64,000 bases of DNA from Viscum album (taxonomy: Eukaryota; Streptophyta; Magnoliopsida; Santalales; Viscaceae): assembly GCA_963277665.1 (NCBI GenBank), contig OY728160.1, forward strand, positions 44,872,605 through 44,936,604, given 5' to 3'. The notes under the pieces were generated by a model, which was given only the letters and a program-made list of their open reading frames with translations, did no database searches and was not told where the DNA came from. Positions 52,201-64,000 of the stretch are shown in pieces (position 1 is the first letter of the stretch; the number at the start of each line of letters is the position of its first letter). Made by a program: the position numbers and the translations under genes.

Positions 52201-55200
52201 GGGAGACTCTACAAAATAAAATAATAAATACATAAAATATCATTATATGATAATAATTGGGGAACCCTATATTCACATCCTAGGCAATCTATTTACCCTC
52301 ACATATTAACATGAAACATCAGGCAGAATCCTTCCCATCCCAATCCATATGTCATATCATACCAAAAAAAATTCATCAAACAACAATTATAATAATATAA
52401 AAATACCTAAGGGATAGTATGTGTCTGGTATTATTACACCATTCTTTTCTAAAACAATATCACTGTTAATGGATCCCTCAATAATAATCTCTATATTTTA
52501 ATTCTTTTGGTTATTTATCTGCGGTGGTGGTGGATAATAATAATTAATTATATATAAATTCTTATATAAACAATTAAATATACAATGGTCATTAATATAT
52601 TATAGAATATCATAAGAAATAAATCATACTATAGTCATATATTCAAGTCATCTAACATATAGTTCTTTCCTTAAATTTTTTTACGTCTTTTTTTACCAAT
52701 GAAATAAATAACAAGATAAAATTATATAATTAATATTCATCAATTTTCCACAACAATATTACAATATCACAATCATTTACGAGTTTATACCATATATTAA
52801 TAATTATATTTGTAAATTTTTTATGATAATTATTAATTCATTTTATATCACACATCCTATATTTTTTAGCTTATTTTATTATAAAATTCGATTTCAAGGA
52901 ATCTTCTAACACCAATAATCATACCCTTTCCAAAATCACGTAGTGTCAACATCAATATAAAACATCTAAATAACCAATATATTTCATAAATATGAATAAT
53001 AAAAAACATATTAATCAATATTTTATTCCACACAACATAAAAATATCACATCTCGTCTAGGTAACAAAATTTATATAATTAATTCAATAAAATCACCAAA
53101 AACAATTGAATTGATTCATAGTTCCACATTAAGAAGTAAATTTCTATAGTTACTGAATTACTTATACAAATATGACTCTTGAATAATTATATTTTCAAAT
53201 CATTTTATATGGTTCCTAAACTCCCATATACATGCAATTAATTTTTTTAATATATAATTCACTCTTGTCATGTAAATTATACCTTGAAATGAAATTTCAT
53301 TAACTATTTATAATTTCTCTAAAAATTAAAAATAAATATAATAAAATAATTATAAGAAATGTCAGCCATTATTCTTGTAGATCTAATATCACCAATTAAT
53401 AATTTCCTGAATTCATTATTGGGTAACCAATCATTCGTAATAGACCTTCACATTCACTAAGAGTCTCCCAAGATGGTGAATAATTGAATATGATGATAGA
53501 GGAGAGTAAATCACAGAAAAATTTTAATGGTTCAAAACATATGTTGGCTCTATTAAAAATGATGTGTTTTATGATAGTTACACCCCAGTTGAAAAATATA
53601 GTTCCCTAATCATGATCATCTTATAATAATTTTTCCTTTTTCATTTATAAGTCAAGAGTTTCTAAATTGAATGACAATGTAATTTTTAAGTCCACATGAT
53701 AATATATTATTCTTCTAAAACCATAATAGGGAAATTTGACCTCACCAGTCATCTCATATAATCAAACTAAATTGTAAAACACCCCCCTTCACAACCAATT
53801 ATAGTGTTGATTTTATAAACATATTAAGGGTTAATAAAATTTTGTTTCTAATAATTTCATCAATAATTATCTCAAATAGTCTAATAAGGAATATTTTTCT
53901 AATATAATGATGAAATTATCCATGAGATCATGATATATTTTCTAAATAATTTCTAATTGTAGTCTTACTATCTCTCAACTCCTCAATTAAATAAAAAAAA
54001 TAATATAAACAAAAAACTGGTCAACCAAGCCATGAAATGATTGTATTTATCACAATGTTGATTTTGTTTTAGGCATAATTTTCATCCAATTTATTTATTC
54101 ATTATATATTTCTAATGTTTGAAACATAAGACACCAAAAAAATATCAACATATGTTGAAAAATCCATATCCCTCAATTCTTCATCATAGATAGTCTAGGA
54201 TATTTGAATTTCTATTATTGTCATGATTATTATAAATATTTATTTTTTAAATTTTATGAGCATAAATGTCATTATTTGAATCTCTATATATTACCATAAA
54301 AACTCTATCAATAATATCATGTTATAAAACCATGCATTTGGGTATCTCAAAAATCACCCTAGAAGGATCTCAACAAGACCTCTACTGTGTCCCACAATCA
54401 CTCAAGATAGAAACTAGCACTAATTATATAATATAATTATAGATAATAGTTTACCCAAAAAATATTATATTAAAAAAATTTAAAATGATGAATAAAATTT
54501 AAAAAGAAAAAAAATGAAATATACATCCAAATCAATAATTAATAAAGGTACCAATACTCAAAACATGGACAAAAATAGTTTAACATGCTTGTTAATTATT
54601 ATTAAACATACATCATGAAATTTTACTTGTGAAGAACAATGTAATTATATATGAATATAAAAATATCTAATATAATAATATATATAATATATCAACCATA
54701 ATTGTTCAAAAACTACATGAATAAGTCATATATCAATCAATTATAGAAATATTATGTGAAATACATCCAAAACATATAAGGTCTCATACCTATCTCCCAT
54801 CATAATAACAGGTTTTTTTAATATATTCATCTTTAATGTGGTTCTTAATCTGGTTTTGATTACTATGTCATATTTATAACCACCACAATTATGTAAACAT
54901 CAATAATGATGCCATCGTTTTTTTATTATTGTAAGGAATGATATCATTAATAGTTTTGAAATTATAATAATTTTAAAATTCTCACCAAAATTTCAGAGAT
55001 CTTTTAGGAGTCATGGTTCTGATTAGAATTTAGGGAGATGGATAGTACCATATATAGGTTTTGGTAAAAGGAACATGTCATGGGAGTGGTATTAGATAAT
55101 TTGGTGATTATCGAGACCCTTTGTTTGTATAATTTATTTTTTGATTGTAATTTTCTTGAGTTAATCCAAACCATGAAATTCATCAAATGAAATAGTGTGG

Positions 55201-58200
55201 GTGAATTTCACATTTGGTTTATTTGTTTATGACTAACCACCTTTCGAAGAGAACCATGTGATACAAAACACATGTACTAATATATTATTTAACAATGTGT
55301 TACATATTTGGGTCATAATTGGGTAAACGTCTGGATCAAGTAGTTGAGGGAGTATGGATCAATATAGTGCATATTTTTGTTGTTATTGTTTTTCTATAAT
55401 TTTTTGGCATTAAATATTTACATAAAATATGAAATTTAACATTACACTCCTCAGTTACTTATTCCATCTCTACCGCTTTTCATTCTCACTCAAAAAGTGA
55501 ACCAAAAGAGTCTTGTCTCTTTCCTCATATTTATACAAATCTAAATTTTGAATTAATCAGGGTGATATAGATAATAGTATATATAAATAATTTTATATCC
55601 TTCCATTACTATTAATTTTATTCGCATGCATACTATTTGTGGTGATTCAACTATGGGTTTTGGAATAAATTCCATTTGATAATGGAATAATTTTACAAGG
55701 ATGTTTTTATTTTTTCATTGCTTGGATTGGAAAAATTCAAAGAGGGATATCAAATGATTTTGATCATAGATTCATTTTATGTATGTCTCCTAATAAATAT
55801 TCTATGGGTTTATATTATATAGAATGATGTTTTCTATTAACCAGGATCTAGTTCATAATGATATTTATAGGGATGGGGTTTGGAGTTGTAATAGACCATC
55901 AAGATATAGTTGGTCGATATTTTGGTAATTTGGCACTAATAAATGAGTTTTTATATTATTATTCCTATTTTAATTTATAGTAAAATTATTTATAAGTAGA
56001 TATAATTGAAAAATTATAGTGTTTTGGCTTAAAATATAATAAGAGTTGTTAACATGAATTTGATAAAAAAATGGTTTTAATGAGGAAATTTTTGAAAATT
56101 AATCTATTAAGGGAATGGTTATCTATGTGTTAACTATTACCATTATAACTCCATATTGTTTAGTTATTTTTTATACATGGAATAATTTTTCTTTTCATTA
56201 TAGGATAATTGAACTTAAATATCAAAGGAATTTTTTAATTATGATCCAAAAAAATTAATGGAATTGTCAATGAACATTATTGATCCATGCTTACAAAATT
56301 GTAAGATCTTTCTTTTATGGTCATTGGATTGAATGTAAATACATTCCATGAGATTCTGGAACATGAGATATAAACAAAATCATTGAACAAACATATTATA
56401 CATTATAATATGATTTTACAGTTCCATTGTGTGTGGGTGAGTGTTGGACTATAAATTATAGGCCAATGTATATAACACATATGAAAATTAAGGCACATAT
56501 AGAATTCAGTATAGTTTATTACAAATTATTTTGACATTTAATCTAAAAAATATATGATTAAATGATTTTATATGTCATTTATTAAATATTAATGGTTTGA
56601 TATGATTTACTCAAACAATTTTCTATAGAAGGGGGTGGGCTTGAGGCCAACCCCTAGTCCCATTAACGTATAAAATTTATTCTAGGGAAAATGAGTACAT
56701 TTATAATTACATTTTTTAGGAAAAATTAGGAACTATGATTTATTAGTTGTATCTTAGGGTTAGACAATGAGAGAGTGGATCCCATGTTGGTTGTCAGGAT
56801 GATGATGTGGGATTGGGGACTCATTGGATTTCCCCATTTCATGTAAACCGAAGATAGTGATAGCGTCTAGAAATAGTTATATTCAGTCATTTGTTTCACA
56901 TTATAGTATAAGGGATTATGGTGTGAGTTAAACATGGTTTTATTGAATGAAATGGTTTGATTTAATGAGAGTATAATCAGGTAATTGTTGATTGTTCATG
57001 TGATTTTCCACCTCATTTATTATGATACATATGTCTATGGAGGTTTTGCCTCTTTTATATGTGATTGCATTATAAATTTTATGCCATATATGAATAAATT
57101 AACCCATTCTAAGGTGGGATATGACCCTTTGTAATTATGGATAAGTAGATATTTTAAATATTGGTGTGTACACAAAGGTGTACTCTACATGAGGTTTTTT
57201 AATATGATTATCTCATTATATATGATTTTTTTTCATATGTATATGTCTTCCATAGGGTTATGTGGTAAGTGTTTCTATGGTTGAACATATTTTGGTAGAT
57301 AAAATCTAGTGATTTATTGTTAGTTGGGGACCCCAATGTATAAGTTGGGCATATGTAGTGGATAAGACCCCATTGAGATGGTGGAAAAGTGATGATTATT
57401 TTAATGTGGTGCAACCCCCTAGTTGGAAGGATTTATGAGGTTATAGTTTTGAAATGTTCCATCAATTTTATAATACCCATATAATTCATTGACATGTTTT
57501 TTTTGCCATACGTTTTACTAATATTGATCTAGTGTATGATGTGGTTCATGGTACTATTATTTATATTATCATGTAGCTATAAATGGTTTCCCATTGGTGG
57601 TATATCTGGGTATCAAAGTCATATAACACTATCCAAATATGGTATGGTTGATCCTAGATATCACGATAGAATGAAATAATTGATGGTAATTATTTACATA
57701 TTCATCATTAATAAACATTATTTATAGTGATCATATTGTTTTGTGTATACACTATATTTATAGTTTTTATTTTGAAAAACTATTGTTCGTGGCCACCTAA
57801 TGTTAACACTCATAAAGATAATGTGTGACAAGGAATTTTATACCTGAGTGGCCCATATATTCATATGTTCATGAATAAATTTGACACATGATTGAATTAT
57901 TGAAATAACATATTTTTTTGGAATTTGACATAATTATATGTCTTGAAGCTCAGAGGGTGATCAGATATTATTTGTGATGTTATTATTCATTTCATTGTGT
58001 ATAGAATTATTTTTCATTTATTTTGTCACTATAAATCCTATATTTCAAATTGTACATGATTATCAACTATTTATGAGGTTTAAATTTTTTTATATTAATA
58101 GTATCTCTATGGTTACAATATATTCCCTTACAATATTTATGAATCATACAACATTTGGTAGATTTTCCAATGTCTATGTGACACCACTAGATAGGTCACA

Positions 58201-59634
58201 AGTGAGTGGATTCATGGAATCTCAATAGTGGGGTGTTAAAATGTCAGATCATAGTATCTTTTTTATTTTCATATTTTTGCAGTGTATGAAAATTGTGGGA
58301 TAAAGATGCGTGAGTGATTATAATGGAACTTATACTCATGCATCAGGAACACCATTTCAATATATTATCCAGATTAATTGGTACATGTTATTTTTTTTTT
58401 CTGGATTTCATTGATACATTTGAAATATTTATTCGGATATGTTGTGTCTATTTGATAACTATATTTATGTTTTTTGATCTTTATGTTTTTTTTCTAGAGG
58501 ATAGTGTACTTGATTCATTATTAGGATATATAATTAACATGACATATGTTTAATTTTGTGTGATTGGTTTTACTATCAATAAATGGTCATGTGTTTTAAT
58601 ATTATAATAACAATACATATTATTTTTTCCAATATAACAAGTTGGTGTAATCCAACTAAACTATCCCATGATATATTTTTTGAAATTAAAATCCATGTAC
58701 GGAATATGGAACGATATTCCTTAATGATATTATTATATTCCATTTTTCAATGAGGTTTATAGTAATTTTTATTTGGTTAGTATATTCATTGTATTCTTTG
58801 TTTATGAGCACCTTTTGGTGCTAAGGATACTATTTTGTAAACATAATGTTGACATGATAACATATATGTTATTTCCCCATTCATTTTATTGGATGAATTA
58901 TGTAAAACTAAACCACATGACTATCAAGATACTCAATATGAATCTTCTATGAGTGGTTTCAATTTATTCACAAGGGAGAGAAATTATCATTTAGAGGGGT
59001 AATATGGTATGTGGGACCCTTATCTGTATGGTTTTCTAAGATTTTTGGGTAAGCTCAGAATATGATTTAGAATATATATATATATATATATCAATGTCTG
59101 TGAGAGAGATACAGGGAATAACATTGATTGGGTATACTAGAATTTGAGTTTCCCTATAATATTTAAGATGATAGTATTGAGTATTCCATATAATATATAA
59201 TATAAAAGTGTAAACATATATAGGGGTTAACGAAAACTTGTGAGTACCCTTAGAGAAATGAGTCATTGGTATATAACGTAAATTTATTATTAATATTCAT
59301 TAAATGTTATTAGATATGTGGGTTAACAGTGTAGATGTCATTTATATTTGGGATCATGGTCCTAGAAGTGTAGATCTATGATAGATTGAGTTTATGTAGA
59401 CACTTCTTATTTTGGAAAGATGCCTATGTGATAAGGGGACACATAGTATTTTTTAAAATGGGTGAGTTTTCAATATATTTTTCATATAAGAAACCATTAT
59501 TTATATCAAGATGATGATAATCTATAGAGGAGCATGGTTAGATGTTTATGTGAGAGATCCCATGTTTGATGTCATGTAAATAAAGGGTGCATGATTTTGG
59601 TTGTGTGATCTAGTGATATGGGAGCGTAACATTG
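46224..59634. other. AT-rich DNA with opposite-skew blocks, no gene seen
   Basis: I see no recognisable domain, RNA gene or clear transposon boundary. About 50-54.8 kb is C-rich on the plus strand (52261-52380 has 34 C and 9 G). About 55-59.6 kb is G-rich (56761-56820 has 23 G and 6 C). The frames 57974-58228, 58314-58553 and 51077-51292 are AT-driven and domain-free. The two blocks are probably remnants of separate old elements. Confidence 0.5.
59072..59091. repeat. (AT)10 microsatellite
   Basis: A pure AT dinucleotide run of 20 bases. Confidence 0.95.
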
Positions 59635-59892
59635 TTTATTTTACAGAGCTTTATTATTTAGGTTTGGGACACCACAAATTAAACAATTCAAAACCACAAA
59701 CCAACCCATGGTTTTTACCCCCAGTATTTTCCAAAGGGGATTGGAAAAAATAATTTATATGTCAAATGTACTAACATCTTAAAATAATAGGGTTGGTTAT
59801 GTGGAAGTGAGTCACACCCTCAAGGAAAACAATTTAAAAAGCTGAAATGTTTTATATGGCATGGAGGGTCCACTAAAGCTCTGTAAAATAAA
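59635..59892. mobile_element. MITE-like element with 19-bp terminal inverted repeats
   Basis: TTTATTTTACAGAGCTTTA at 59635-59653 is perfectly inverted at 59874-59892. The 258-bp whole has no coding capacity, as expected of a miniature inverted-repeat transposon. I could not find a clean direct duplication outside the repeats, so the exact ends and superfamily are unknown; the true ends may be internal to the A/T part (CAGAGC...GCTCTG). Confidence 0.55.
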
Positions 59893-60272
59893 TCAAACAA
59901 AACTAAAATAACATTATTTTAATGGGAAAAAATATTTTGGCCGAACATAGTGTATATTGTTTTTTATTACATCACAACTGGGTCATTATGAAGTCAGAAA
60001 ACACATTATATATTTAAAAATTAATTAATTTTTACCCAAAAATTTAACTATCTTGGAAAATTTTGAAAACATTTATATTGGGTAATTTCGACATCTTGAT
60101 TCAAAAAATAAGATTAATTTTATCTAAATAATTTTATAAGTATGTGAATTTTTTATTTTAAAATATAAATCTACATTTATCCAAAATTTATGTGTTTTGA
60201 CAAAAACAACTTCCAATACTTAATAAAAATTACAATTGTATTCACAATAAAAATATATGATCATTTATACAT
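59893..60272. other. AT-rich spacer, no gene seen
   Basis: Spacer between the MITE-like element and the LTR. If the element to the right is intact, TACAT (60268-60272) should recur beyond its far end. Confidence 0.5.
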
Positions 60273-60915
60273 TGTCGTGACCCATCCCCAGGGCCCATGC
60301 CATGAATAAAACAAGCCCGCCTTCCATAGGCCAGGGGCTGGCGACTACCACCGAAAGGTGTAATCCCCAAAACTGGAAAGGCATTACATTTATAACCTGT
60401 AAACACATTAAACCAAGCACACATCAAGATACGAACACATGTAATCTGTATATTAGAAAGAGTGATTATAAGAAGAAAAAGGGGCGAGAATACAAGCCCA
60501 ACTGGAAAATACAAGTAAACTAAAACAGCTTCTGTGAACACCCACCAAAGATCCTACCTGAAGGGTAGGTACAACTCTCGAAATGTCATCCCTGTGGTAC
60601 GTGTCGTCTAATTTACACCATGGAACTACCTCAAGTCTTGGTAATCTCGTCCCAAGTCAGCGATGTCCATTTTCTACACCAAACACAACAAGGTGTGGGT
60701 GTAGCCCATGTAGGGGTGAGTATAAAGATACTTAGTAGGGACCCCAAGACCCTAAAAGGTCTCACAATATCCGCTATGGATAAACCACAAAGCATGTAAA
60801 CAAATGACAACCCTACATAGGTATATGCTCATACATATACCTAAGTTATCAAGTAAAACCATCTCAACACAAGGCCCAAATCCTTAGCCAAAGTACAACT
60901 ATTCTATGAAGTAAA

Positions 60916-61045
60916 GAATACCACAAAGGTAACCACCACGAAGGTATGTACAAAAAAGGTATGCCATAGAGAAGAATACCAAAAAGGTATTACCATGAAG
61001 GTAAGTACCACAAAGGTACGCCACATAAAATATTACCAAAAATGT
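60916..61045. repeat. ACCACAAAGGTA-type short repeats in LTR
   Basis: Six AAGGTA cores occur at about 60926-61015 in variants of TACCACAAAGGTA, with irregular spacing of about 13-29 bp and eroded copies at both edges. Confidence 0.7.
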
Positions 61046-61139
61046 AAGACTCATCTCACACCAGGTTTAACTTATGTACTGAATTACAGATGATTAGTCG
61101 TAGGTTAGATCATCTTATTCTATTAAGAATCACTACTGC

Positions 61140-61350
61140 TGACCCACACAAGATCAATAGGTAACTAACCCCTACTGATCCACACAGGATCTAAACCACA
61201 TAGAATCGATAGGTAACTAACCCCCGGTGACCCACAGAGGATCTGAACCACACCAGATCGGTATGTGATGATCCACATAGGATCGCTGAGCGCAAACCCA
61301 TATAGTTTCTGACCCACACAAGATCGCTAGATGCTGACCCACAAAGGATC
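61140..61350. repeat. TGACCCACACAGGATC tandem array in LTR
   Basis: Nine variants of the motif start at 61140, 61176, 61192, 61228, 61244, 61269, 61293, 61310 and 61335. The first five show a higher-order 52-bp unit (36 plus 16); later spacings are 25, 24, 17 and 25. Confidence 0.8.
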
Positions 61351-61797
61351 GATGTTCTTTCTTCACGTTACAGCCAACTAGATGGTTCCCGCACTAAGCT
61401 CGATTGATTCCAGGAGGGTATGCTCTTCAAGCCACATGTCAATATTCCTACTTACATGAAGTCCCATGAAGAAGTATCCCAATGGTATGTCATGTCAAAA
61501 GGGACCCAATGCCACTGATGGTGTGTTTATCGAACACCCAGTCTGTATGTTATTAGTGTTTCTGCTCCGAGGGCCCAGTTGGATTTAGGGTTCGATCAAA
61601 CATAGTTGTAATCCAACTTTATCAAAAACACAAGTGGATTATTTCAAAAGGACCATTTCGGTCCAAGGTTTCTGTCACCATAGATGATTCGTCACATAGA
61701 CGCCCATAGATCAAGATATGGCCAAAAGAGAAAAAATGGGTAAAAGATGGTCCAGGTCCGATCCGACCTAGTTGAACCTACCTGACCTAACCAGATG

Positions 61798-61892
61798 GGT
61801 CCGGCCCAGCCTGCTGGGTCCCACCCAGCCCGCTGGGTCTGAACAGGCCTGCTGGGTTCAACCCGACCCATTAGGTCTAGCCCGGCCTGCAG
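61798..61892. repeat. 19-bp GC-rich tandem array in LTR, five units
   Basis: Units start GGTC or GGTT at 61798, 61817, 61836, 61855 and 61874, each 19 bp, with a core like CCCAGCCTGCTG. Imperfect earlier units may lie at 61755-61797. Confidence 0.88.
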
Positions 61893-62689
61893 TGTGGCCG
61901 TCTGCTGGGCTCGTGTTGTGGCGGCCCGCGGTGTGGTCCACTCTAGGCGGTCCACTTGGCACCCCGGGCTGGCCGAATGGATGGAAACTCCTCTGCATGG
62001 AACGGTTGTGCGCTGCACCATCAGTGGTGGTTGACAGCGAGTTGGTTTCCCTTCCCTCACCACTGCGGCATAAGGTCACGGTTCTTCTCTGCCAAGCGGC
62101 ACAGATGTGCATCGCCTCCCCTTCACGCGGTCGGCTGCTGCCTGCCGTTGCACTCACTCCACCATGGACGATGGGTCATGACTCTTCTACGGGGGCACGG
62201 TTGCGCCACACCCTTCATCGTAGCCAGCCACCATTCCCGATCTCCACCATTTCCAGTCGCCGACACCGGTCGACCTCCTCCTCCGTCGCATAGAACGCAC
62301 TGAAAATTCCAAGGACTGCGGAGTGGTCAAGCCATATTCGTTTGGCCTGCACCCTCTATGTTAGAGCAATAGTAAACGGCTCATGGGGATAGATTCAACA
62401 TAAAATAAAAATGAAACAAGATTAATCAAAATTACACCCCTACATTGAATGTTCCAAAGGAGGAGGCGCGAGGAAGAAGACGATGTCTTTGAAGACAGTT
62501 GACATTTGTCATCTCCACAAGGCGCTTCAGATTTGGGCTTGGGGATGGTTCCTTGTTCTTCAATTCATGGTACGGGGTCGCTCGTCACCGCCCATCGGAA
62601 CCAGCTCCATCCTCAAAGTGTCTGGTGTCGCAGTACATTACAAGAGCTTCATTGCTTGGTGAAATCATTCCAACTCCGCCCCCCAAGAT

Positions 62690-62698
62690 CTATATAAA
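62690..62698 (-). promoter_or_regulatory. Possible TATA box of the second LTR family
   Basis: TTTATATAG on the minus strand stands just upstream of where sequence changes from AT-rich to GC-rich. No second copy is available for comparison. Confidence 0.4.
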
Positions 62699-63405
62699 TT
62701 GGATATGGGGAGGGAAAGAAACGATGGTGGATTTTATGAAGGTTCATTTAATAGGAACCTTCCAAAATTCCAACAACGCTATTACTTAATATTTGAAATT
62801 CAAGGAATTTAATTTACGTTGGCCCAATTAATTGGCACAATTAATTGTAATTCATTTTCATAATTAAATGGGTTGTGTTAGCATTAAAAGGGAGGATCCC
62901 AAAGTACTATCATTTAATTAAGGAGATTTATTAATTTTTGAATTAATGATCCTCATAAATCCTACAATTGTTGGTTACAAATTTTGTATAATATGATATT
63001 TAATGTCCATTATTAAATGTCTGACCTCCCTCGGGTAGTCCCGTCCACTAGAATTCAAATAGAATATTCTAATATTTTTTATATTAAAATAATATGTTTT
63101 ATATAAATCTCTCACGAAAAACCGCAAAACCAACTTCCACTCTCGACTCAACTGTGGTCAAGTTGAAACCTACCTTATGCGAATATCGACACTGTGAGTT
63201 AAATGGTGTCCTTGAATTTCAATTCTGAGAACTGGTTCAAAATTTAAAAAAACCTCACTCAAATGTTTACTGAAAGTACCTAGAGAAAGTTAAGAACTTC
63301 ATTCAAGGCACATCGGGCCTCGAAATCACATACCAGCAATTTTCATAGACTCATAAAATTCCCATATAATTAATAAAAATACAGAAAAATTTTCATGTCT
63401 TTACA

Positions 63406-63416
63406 TTCTCCCCACT
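63406..63416 (-). promoter_or_regulatory. Polypurine tract of the second element
   Basis: AGTGGGGAGAA on the minus strand abuts TGTAAAGAC of the LTR. Upstream, TTTAGGGGATGCAATGAAC resembles an eroded TTTCGGGGACGAAAT motif of chromoviruses. Confidence 0.75.
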
Positions 63417-63453
63417 GAAGTTCATTGCATCCCCTAAAGCCACATCATAGAAA

Positions 63454-64000
63454 CTAGAAAAACAAGTGAGGGTACTGACCATGATTCTGAGCCTCTCGCC
63501 GATATGTGCTCTTCTGAAGGTTCCCTTGCTACCAAATCACGTGCACCAAAGGTTTCGACATCCCACAAAGGACTCTCTCCTGTCGATCCCCAATCTCCAC
63601 CAGAACCTCTGTAAACGTCACCCCATCGTCGATGTCTAGCTCGTCATGGTCGATGATGTGTGATGAGTCATGCACATATCTCTTCAGCTGGGATACGTGG
63701 AAAACGTCGTGCACCCGATGCAACAGAGGTGGAAGTTATATGCGGTAATCTTCCTTACCAACTCTTCCTAGGACCTGAAATGGACCAATGAACCTCAGAG
63801 ATAACTTGTCGCACTAGCCAGATCTCTGCAATCCTCATCGAGATGAGACCCGTAGAAAGATGTGGTCACCATCCTTGAACTCTAGAGGTCTCTATCTTCT
63901 ATAATCATAAGACATCTACCTACTCTGTATAGTCTTCATCTGCTCCTGGATGGTCTGCACCTTCTCTGTGGTAGCATATACCATCTCTGGTCTTATGAGT
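63454..64000 (-). pseudogene. Pol 3' end: integrase C-terminus and chromodomain tail (partial)
   Basis: Reading into the window from the right edge, the minus strand gives PEMVYATTEKVQTIQEQMKT, then PLEFKDGDHIFLRVS and LSLRFIGPFQVLGRVG. HRVHDVFHVSQLKRYVHD follows, the classic end of Ty3/gypsy integrase. A chromodomain-like tail KPLVHVIW...YPHLFF ends at a TAG at 63454-63456. In-frame stops at about 63835, 63814, 63736 and 63529 show it is inactive. The rest of the element lies beyond the window. The open frame 63529-63723 is only a fragment of this gene. Confidence 0.9.

Larger units (their letters stand above)
60273..63405 (-). repeat. 3' LTR of a second chromovirus-type element
   Basis: A 3133-bp LTR with TGTCGTGACCC at the left and GTCTTTACA at the right (plus strand), next to a polypurine tract and a pol 3' end on the minus strand. 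It is much richer in GC and CpG than its surroundings, so it is younger than most of the window. It is a different family from the 3.7-kb LTRs. Three internal tandem arrays lie at 60916-61045, 61140-61350 and 61798-61892. A TATA-like TTTATATAG (minus, 62690-62698) would give U3 of about 0.75 kb and R-U5 of about 2.4 kb. The overlapping GC-rich open frames at 61692-62303 are side effects of the repeats and show no domains. Confidence 0.85.

Noticed and set aside
53774..53800. TGTAAAACACCCCCC as an LTR start
   Set aside because: No purine tract before it, no partner LTR, and no pol nearby.
58220..58245. GGGGTGTTAAAA as a reversed LTR start
   Set aside because: The adjoining sequence is not a polypyrimidine tract and there is no matching second LTR.
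61584..61596. GGTTCGATCAA as a Pol III B box
   Set aside because: Lacks the final CC, has no A box upstream, and lies inside an LTR.
61692..62303. Overlapping GC-rich open frames (up to 173 residues) on both strands
   Set aside because: They lie inside an LTR, overlap a 19-bp tandem array, are open on both strands because of GC content, and show no domain.
1..64000. CRISPR arrays, rRNA or intact tRNA genes, cellular protein genes
   Set aside because: None found. Regular repeats in the window are minisatellites or LTR arrays without spacer structure, and all protein similarity is to retrotransposons.

Overview
The window comes from a plant nuclear genome, most likely a large and repeat-rich one. 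I found no ordinary cellular gene. Everything I can support is transposon-derived. The evidence for a plant is Ty3/gypsy chromovirus (Tekay/Del-like) retrotransposons with tRNA-iMet primer sites, 5-bp target duplications and plant-type gag, integrase and chromodomain sequences. Most of the sequence is very AT-rich and CpG-poor (I see no CpG in 26101-27060), as expected of old methylated repeats. The species cannot be told from the sequence alone.

Layout. 1-5.0 kb: G-rich, non-coding, with a regular but decayed 33-bp minisatellite at about 373-1160; a CACTA-like terminus lies at 5769-5782. 5.8-10.5 kb: AT-rich, no gene. About 10.56-22.8 kb: copies of a diverged ~750-bp tandem repeat, split by a young 10.1-kb element (11079-21162, minus strand). 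This element has 3.74-kb LTRs differing by about five substitutions and one indel, a perfect GTGAC target duplication, an intact 355-residue gag, a primer site and a polypurine tract, but no pol; a tRNA-type SINE lies in its interior. 22.8-33.8 kb: AT-rich, with one possible decayed LTR boundary at 26143. 33779-46218: a heavily decayed, full-length, plus-strand member of the same LTR family with gag, protease, RT, RNase H, integrase and chromodomain remnants, 3.7-kb LTRs and a perfect TATTA duplication. 46.2-59.6 kb: no gene, with a C-rich block (about 50-54.8 kb) followed by a G-rich block (about 55-59.6 kb). 59635-59892: a MITE-like inverted-repeat element. 60273-64000: the 3' LTR (60273-63405, GC-rich, with three internal tandem arrays) and the decayed pol 3' end of another minus-strand chromovirus that continues beyond the window.

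How the parts relate. The young gag-only element and the old full-length element share LTR ends, primer site, a ~490-bp leader with a conserved block, gag, a pre-polypurine-tract inverted repeat and the polypurine tract. The young element looks like a gag-retaining non-autonomous derivative (TR-GAG type) that would need reverse transcriptase and integrase from a relative of the 33779-46218 element. Its near-identical LTRs show that it moved recently. This system, including an apparently compensated stem next to the polypurine tract, is the most interesting content of the window.
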